The notes under the pieces were generated by a model that had not been told where the DNA came from, did not search any database, and worked only from the letters and a program-made list of their open reading frames with translations. Source: Solen grandis (taxonomy: Eukaryota > Mollusca > Bivalvia > Adapedonta > Solenidae). Taken from it: a stretch of DNA of 64,000 nucleotides. A program made the translations under genes and the position numbers. Below, piece after piece: positions 60,701 to 64,000 of the stretch (positions are counted from its first letter, which is position 1; each line of letters begins with the position of its first letter). The stretch covers positions 65,561,223-65,625,222 of the forward strand of contig CM037784.1 in the NCBI GenBank assembly GCA_021229015.1, written 5' to 3'.

Positions 60701-61543
60701 TGATGTGAGAACTTGTTTCACGTCGTGTAAAACAGAATTTCAACTTTATATAATTATGAACTGAAATGTATTGAATATTAGCTACATAGCAGTTGATTTC
60801 TTACATTGATAATGCTTTAGCATTTGCCTTTGTTTTTAATAATGAAATAACTGTGGTGTCACTCCATTTAAATATTGTATTGACTGCTTTTAAAATATGC
60901 ATGAATGATCAGCATAATTACCGTAACAAAAGGCTAACACAATAATACTTTAGAGACTTTCAAATAAGAGAATGTTAATGAAAACACACATTTAAAATCT
61001 TAATAATTCTAATGTGTAAAATGTTCAAATGATCTCTGCATCATCTTGCTAAGCTTAAATAAATAGCTGACTAGTATGAAAAGAATGTCAGAGTTTTGTT
61101 GTGAAAGTCAATTTTAAGAACCTGTTCAACATATTTCGGGCAGAAAGCCACAATTCTGGGTTTCCCAAACCATGCAGCCTTTGTCCTTGATATGCGGATG
61201 GCCAAGACTCCGGAAAAAGTGGCAACCTTCCTGAAAGATCTTTCACAGAAGCTGCGACCTCTCAAGGACCAGGACATGAAGCAATTCCTTGAATACAAGA
61301 AGGAAGAGGTGTGTGTTATGTTGATTTGTTAGGTTTTTTATCCAGCCTCGTGTGTGAAGTTATTTGAAGATAATTTAGTATTCAGGTTCCATTGGCCAGT
61401 CTACTATTTAAAGACTTTTAATGCTACATTTAAAGACTTTGAATTTTGAAATAAAGACTTTTTTATCATGAAGATATTTTTCCTATATTTTTTTATATGT
61501 CAAAAATTTTTTTTTATGAAGTTTTCTATCACTGAAATTTTTA

Positions 61544-61575
<32 letters not shown>

Positions 61576-63733
61576 TTGTCTGTCCGTCCGTTTGTATCAA
61601 ATTTTTTTGTTGGAACTCTAACTACACAATGCCTCGTTGAATTTCCAAAAGGTTTGGCACAAATGTAAACCATATTAAGACTGAGTGTTGCACTAGATTT
61701 CTAGCTAAATGGTCATGGTCATATTTAGAGGTCAACAAAAGAAAATGCCAGTATGCTTGTCTGGGCTATATCTTGACAATGCATTGCTAGATTTCGAAAT
61801 TCCAAATGATTTAGCACAAATTTTTACCATATTGAGACAGAGTTTTGTGCAAAGAACCAGAATGCTAGCTCAAAAGTCAAGGTCATACAAAGAGGTCAAC
61901 AATAGAAAATTAATGAAGGATCACTGGATTCCAAATGGTTTGGCACAAAATTAATTAAAGGGGTTTCCAAATTTGGCAAATCTCACGCAAAAGAACCAGA
62001 TGGCTAGCTCAAAGGTCAAGGTCATACTGAGGGGTCAAAAACAAAAAATCAATGCCAATATGCTTGTCCTGGCTGTATCTTGAAAAAGGATCACTGGATT
62101 TCCAAATTGTTTGGCACAAATGTTAACTATATTAAGATTGAGTGTCACACAAAAAAAATCAGATTGCTAGCTAAAAGGTCATGGTTATACTTAGAGGTAA
62201 ACAATAGACAGTTAATGCCTTTAGGCTTGTCCGGGCTGTATCTTGACAAAGGATCACTGGGTTTCCAAATTGTTTGGCACAAATGTTTACCATATTAAGA
62301 CAGAGTGTTGTGCAAAAGAAGCAGATTGCTAGCTTAATGGTCAAGTTCATACTTAGAGGTCAGCAATAGAAAATCAATGCTAATATGCTTGTCCTGGCTG
62401 TAACTTTACAAAGGATCACTGGATTTCCTAATTGTCTCCAAAATGATCAAACTTATGTGACAAAGGTTACATGCTACATTCTTCCTGCATGCCAGGACCA
62501 TATTTTTGCCACAGACTTTGATGGGTTTTTCGGCTGGTAAATAACATTAATATGTTGACTGACAAATAGCAGGATAGTGGGGATATTAATCAGCCTCAGT
62601 GATAGTTCTAGTTTTTTCTATCATTTATGTATATGGTCTACTAAGTAGAAATGAGTTTTGGTAATTTAAATGATAAGCCATCAAAGTTCCTACAGATATT
62701 TATTAGACCAGACATGGTAATTAATTAAAGCAATAAAAAAAAAGGCTTTTGTGATGCATTTATTTAAACCTACAGGTAAGAATTATTGCTGAACTATTTT
62801 GCAATCAGGAGACATGTAATATACAAGGACTATGTTGCTAAATGTGGAATAATTCCTTCAGAGTGAGAAGTATGGATATGCGTTTGACAACACGGTCAGT
62901 ATGTGGGACTACCGCTACTACATGACCATGGTGGAGGAACGAAAGTATGCTGTGGACCAAAACACACTCAAGGAATACTTCCCCATGGAAGTTGTCACTA
63001 AGGGTCTCCTGGAGATCTATCAGGTCACTTGAGTTTTTTTAATTTTTATTTGCTTTTGTTACATAATGCCCCCCATCCCCTATTTATGAATTAGGTCAAT
63101 AAAAACGTAAAGTCTCAAAACTTATTCACTGGCATGTTTATTATAATAGATATGTTTACTAGACAATTCTTAGAGGTAAGGTTATAGAGAGTTCAATTTT
63201 TATTAGTAGCTTATAATTACAGACTTACCTCAAAATTAGAATTTATGTTACAGAGTAAAAGTTTAGCAAGTTTTTAAATTCACTATAAATATTTCATTGG
63301 GTACTAGCACTGTAAGTTGATATTCAGAAAGAAAGCTTCAATGTGTTGTAAGATATATTAAGGGAGAGGATCGCGGCATTGTGTTTCTCTTTTGATAATT
63401 TAGATTTAAATAAAAATAATTGCAGTATTCATTTGTTCAATTTGCAGAGAGTACAAAACGTATTGCATGCAACACCATTTATTTTATATTTAAAAAAAGA
63501 AGAAAACATCGTGACTTATTGAATATTACCTTCCTTTTTTCAACCACATGTATATATTTGCAGAGTCATCATGCCTTTTTTTTAAGTCATAAGTAAAATT
63601 CTTCAAATGCATAACTGGTCTTTCTGAAAAATGAAATAACACTGACACTTTTTATTTTCATTTCCAGGAGTTGCTTGGTTTAAAGTTCCAACTTGTGGAG
63701 GGGGCTGATGTCTGGCATCCTGATGTTACCATG
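51448..63733 (+). CDS. THOP1: Thimet oligopeptidase/neurolysin-type M3 metallopeptidase, 5' part
   Basis: Ten coding exons join in frame to 434 codons: 51448-51762, 53518-53657, 54142-54257, 54960-55091, 56710-56747, 57736-57848, 59391-59445, 61144-61308, 62862-63023 and 63668-63733. The product matches family M3A closely: [128 protein letters not shown] and [10 protein letters not shown]. These enzymes cut short peptides with a zinc HEXXH site; that site lies in later exons outside the window. Residues 1-54 are an extension almost free of acidic residues and rich in Arg, Ser and aromatics, resembling a mitochondrial presequence. Met55 (51610) starts the conserved part. THOP1 and NLN cannot be separated here; an invertebrate co-orthologue is likely. 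Confidence 0.95.
52165..52262 (-). mobile_element. SINE head fragment in intron 1
   Basis: On the minus strand, TTTGGCTCAGTGGTTAGAGC is a good tRNA-like box A region, but box B is missing, and the sequence runs through GGGCCGGGCC to an oligo(T) stretch. Probably a truncated tRNA-derived insertion. Confidence 0.4.
53518..53657 (+). CDS. THOP1: Peptidase coding exon 2
   Basis: Residues 106-151 and two bases of Ser152 ([18 protein letters not shown] to [10 protein letters not shown]). Acceptor CTCACAG, donor GTATAA. Confidence 0.93.
54142..54257 (+). CDS. THOP1: Peptidase coding exon 3
   Basis: Completes Ser152, encodes residues 153-190 ([12 protein letters not shown] to KIGRRN) and one base of Gly191. 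Acceptor ATTGCAG, donor GTAATT. Confidence 0.93.
54785..54951. repeat. GAT trinucleotide microsatellites before exon 4
   Basis: Perfect GAT/ATG runs at 54785-54811 and about 54907-54928, plus a shorter one at 54940-54951 that ends eight bases before the exon 4 acceptor junction. Confidence 0.9.
54960..55091 (+). CDS. THOP1: Peptidase coding exon 4
   Basis: Completes Gly191, encodes residues 192-234 ([15 protein letters not shown] to FTEEEL) and one base of Val235. The acceptor TGTTTAG directly follows a GAT microsatellite, leaving almost no polypyrimidine tract. Confidence 0.9.
55484..55772 (+). mobile_element. tRNA-derived SINE in intron 4
   Basis: Head CCCCAGTGGCCGAGTGGTTA (box A), then GGTCATAGGTTGATCCC (box B), core CTTGGCGCTCAGCATAAAAG and TGGTATCATGTCATATG, 3' end ACTGAAATACTGTTGGTGGG and a TTAAACCCAACAAACAAAC tail. 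The best-preserved full copy of this family in the window. Confidence 0.85.
56710..56747 (+). CDS. THOP1: Peptidase coding exon 5 (38-nt microexon)
   Basis: Completes Val235 and encodes residues 236-247 ([12 protein letters not shown]), aligning with the PEDFLNSLEK segment of vertebrate family members. Acceptor TTTACAG, donor GTGGGT. Confidence 0.9.
56847..56994. mobile_element. MITE with 39-bp inverted repeats in intron 5
   Basis: The left arm AGAATCTGACATGAATTGTT continues to TCAAATTTTAC; the right arm is its inverse with about three mismatches over 39 bp. 148 bp total with a GC-richer centre. Confidence 0.75.
57736..57848 (+). CDS. THOP1: Peptidase coding exon 6
   Basis: Residues 248-284 and two bases of Arg285 ([19 protein letters not shown] to IAFNS). 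Acceptor TTTACAG, donor GTAAAT. Confidence 0.93.
58037..58200. mobile_element. Diverged MITE in intron 6
   Basis: ACTGTAAAATCATAATTTTT at the left and ATTGACTTTACAGTATT at the right resemble the termini of the element at 30.46 kb. The arms are otherwise eroded. Confidence 0.45.
58415..58815 (+). mobile_element. tRNA-derived SINE in intron 6, carrying an insertion
   Basis: Head CCCCAGTGGCCAAGTGGTTA with GGTCATAGATCCAATCCC as box B, core CTTGGCGCTC and TGGTATCATCCTTCATGCC, 3' core ACTGAATCCCAGTAAGTGGG. Interrupted at 58504-58575. Confidence 0.8.
58504..58575 (-). mobile_element. 5'-truncated SINE tail nested in a SINE
   Basis: 72 bp matching the 3' tail of the minus-orientation SINE at 5.2 kb (AATCGACATAAAATAAATAA region), flanked by a perfect 12-bp target duplication ACCAAAGTTGTT (58492-58503 and 58576-58587). 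Confidence 0.8.
59391..59445 (+). CDS. THOP1: Peptidase coding exon 7
   Basis: Completes Arg285 and encodes residues 286-303 ([18 protein letters not shown]). Acceptor CTTCAG, donor GTAAGT. Confidence 0.93.
61144..61308 (+). CDS. THOP1: Peptidase coding exon 8
   Basis: Residues 304-358 ([19 protein letters not shown] to FLEYKKEE), phase 0 at both ends. Acceptor CGGGCAG, donor GTGTGT. Confidence 0.93.
61546..61574. repeat. Poly(C) tract, 29 nt
   Basis: An uninterrupted C run in intron 8 followed by TTTGTCTGTCCGTCCG, at the start of a tandem array. Its length is likely inexact. Confidence 0.85.
61575..62480. repeat. Diverged tandem array of about 155-bp units in intron 8
   Basis: TTTGGCACAAATGT-like motifs recur near 61650, 61807, 61939, 62110 and 62273, each followed by GCTAGCT(C/A)AAAGGTCAAGGTCATA and CTTGTC(C/T)(T/G)GGCTGTATCTTG. 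The CTGTCCGTCCG start suggests a pearl/Helentron-type array. Confidence 0.75.
62862..63023 (+). CDS. THOP1: Peptidase coding exon 9
   Basis: Residues 359-412 ([21 protein letters not shown] to GLLEIYQ). Acceptor CCTTCAG, donor GTCACT. Confidence 0.93.
63668..63733 (+). CDS. THOP1: Peptidase coding exon 10
   Basis: Residues 413-434 ([22 protein letters not shown]). Acceptor TTCCAG, donor GTAATA. The remaining 63734-64000 is intron; the zinc-site exons lie downstream. Confidence 0.92.
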
Positions 63734-64000
63734 GTAATAACTCCAATGTATACAGATATATTCAAATAAAATTACATGTATCGGATATCATGAAATCAAT
63801 GGTTGACTTAATGAAGTAGCACATGGGGTTGAGTGCTGTTATAAAAAGGTTAATCTAGTAATGACAGGGAAATTATCATCTAACAATTGGTAGAAGAAGT
63901 TATATAGGCATACCTTTTTGTATAAGTGACACATGTAAAACGACAACATAATTCATATCTGCAAATAAGGTAATGTATATTATATATGTAGGATAGGACT

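Noticed and set aside
61468..61668. Open frame containing a polyproline run
   Set aside because: The run is the poly(C) tract in the peptidase intron, followed by a tandem array.

Overview
The window reads as nuclear DNA of a bivalve mollusc. It is AT-rich, has sparse intron-rich genes, and carries many small mobile elements of the kinds known from bivalves: tandem-repeat-bearing pearl/Helentron-like elements with GGAC-type microsatellites, tRNA-derived SINEs and palindromic MITEs. No bacterial-style operon, CRISPR array or phage module is present. The assignment to bivalves is inferred from repeat style and protein similarity remembered from family knowledge; no search was run.

Layout. 1-256 holds the start of a minus-strand Cys/His-rich ORF that runs off the window and looks like a retroelement protein. 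0.3-20.8 kb is intergenic, filled with repeats: Helentron-like elements at 1.3-2.2, 2.4-3.4, 14.8-15.7 and 18.4-19.3 kb, several MITEs and SINEs. 20.84-21.87 kb carries a frameshifted coding remnant of a glycosyltransferase-like invertebrate protein, cut by a 100-N assembly gap. 22.0-26.1 kb is a nested tandem-repeat block. 26.6-38.9 kb is again repeats: a SINE, a 29-bp minisatellite, a 1.7-kb Helentron-like element with 165-bp monomers, and TTAA-type MITEs.

Two convincing protein genes lie on the plus strand. RPS12 (38.94-45.38 kb) is complete, with a pyrimidine-rich TOP-like start, a noncoding first exon, five coding exons (137 aa) and a poly(A) signal. Its last intron (4.3 kb) holds four copies of a box C/D snoRNA whose D'-box guide fits the 18S site assigned to vertebrate SNORD100, itself an RPS12-intron snoRNA. 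From 51.45 kb to the window end is the 5' two-thirds of an M3 metallopeptidase of the thimet oligopeptidase/neurolysin type: ten coding exons, 434 codons, with the HEXXH-bearing catalytic exons beyond the window. Its first exon encodes a likely mitochondrial presequence followed by an internal in-frame Met.

The two genes have unrelated jobs (ribosome structure plus rRNA modification guides; peptide degradation). The most notable points are the snoRNA expansion inside RPS12 and the shared terminal architecture of at least four otherwise unrelated Helentron-like repeat families.
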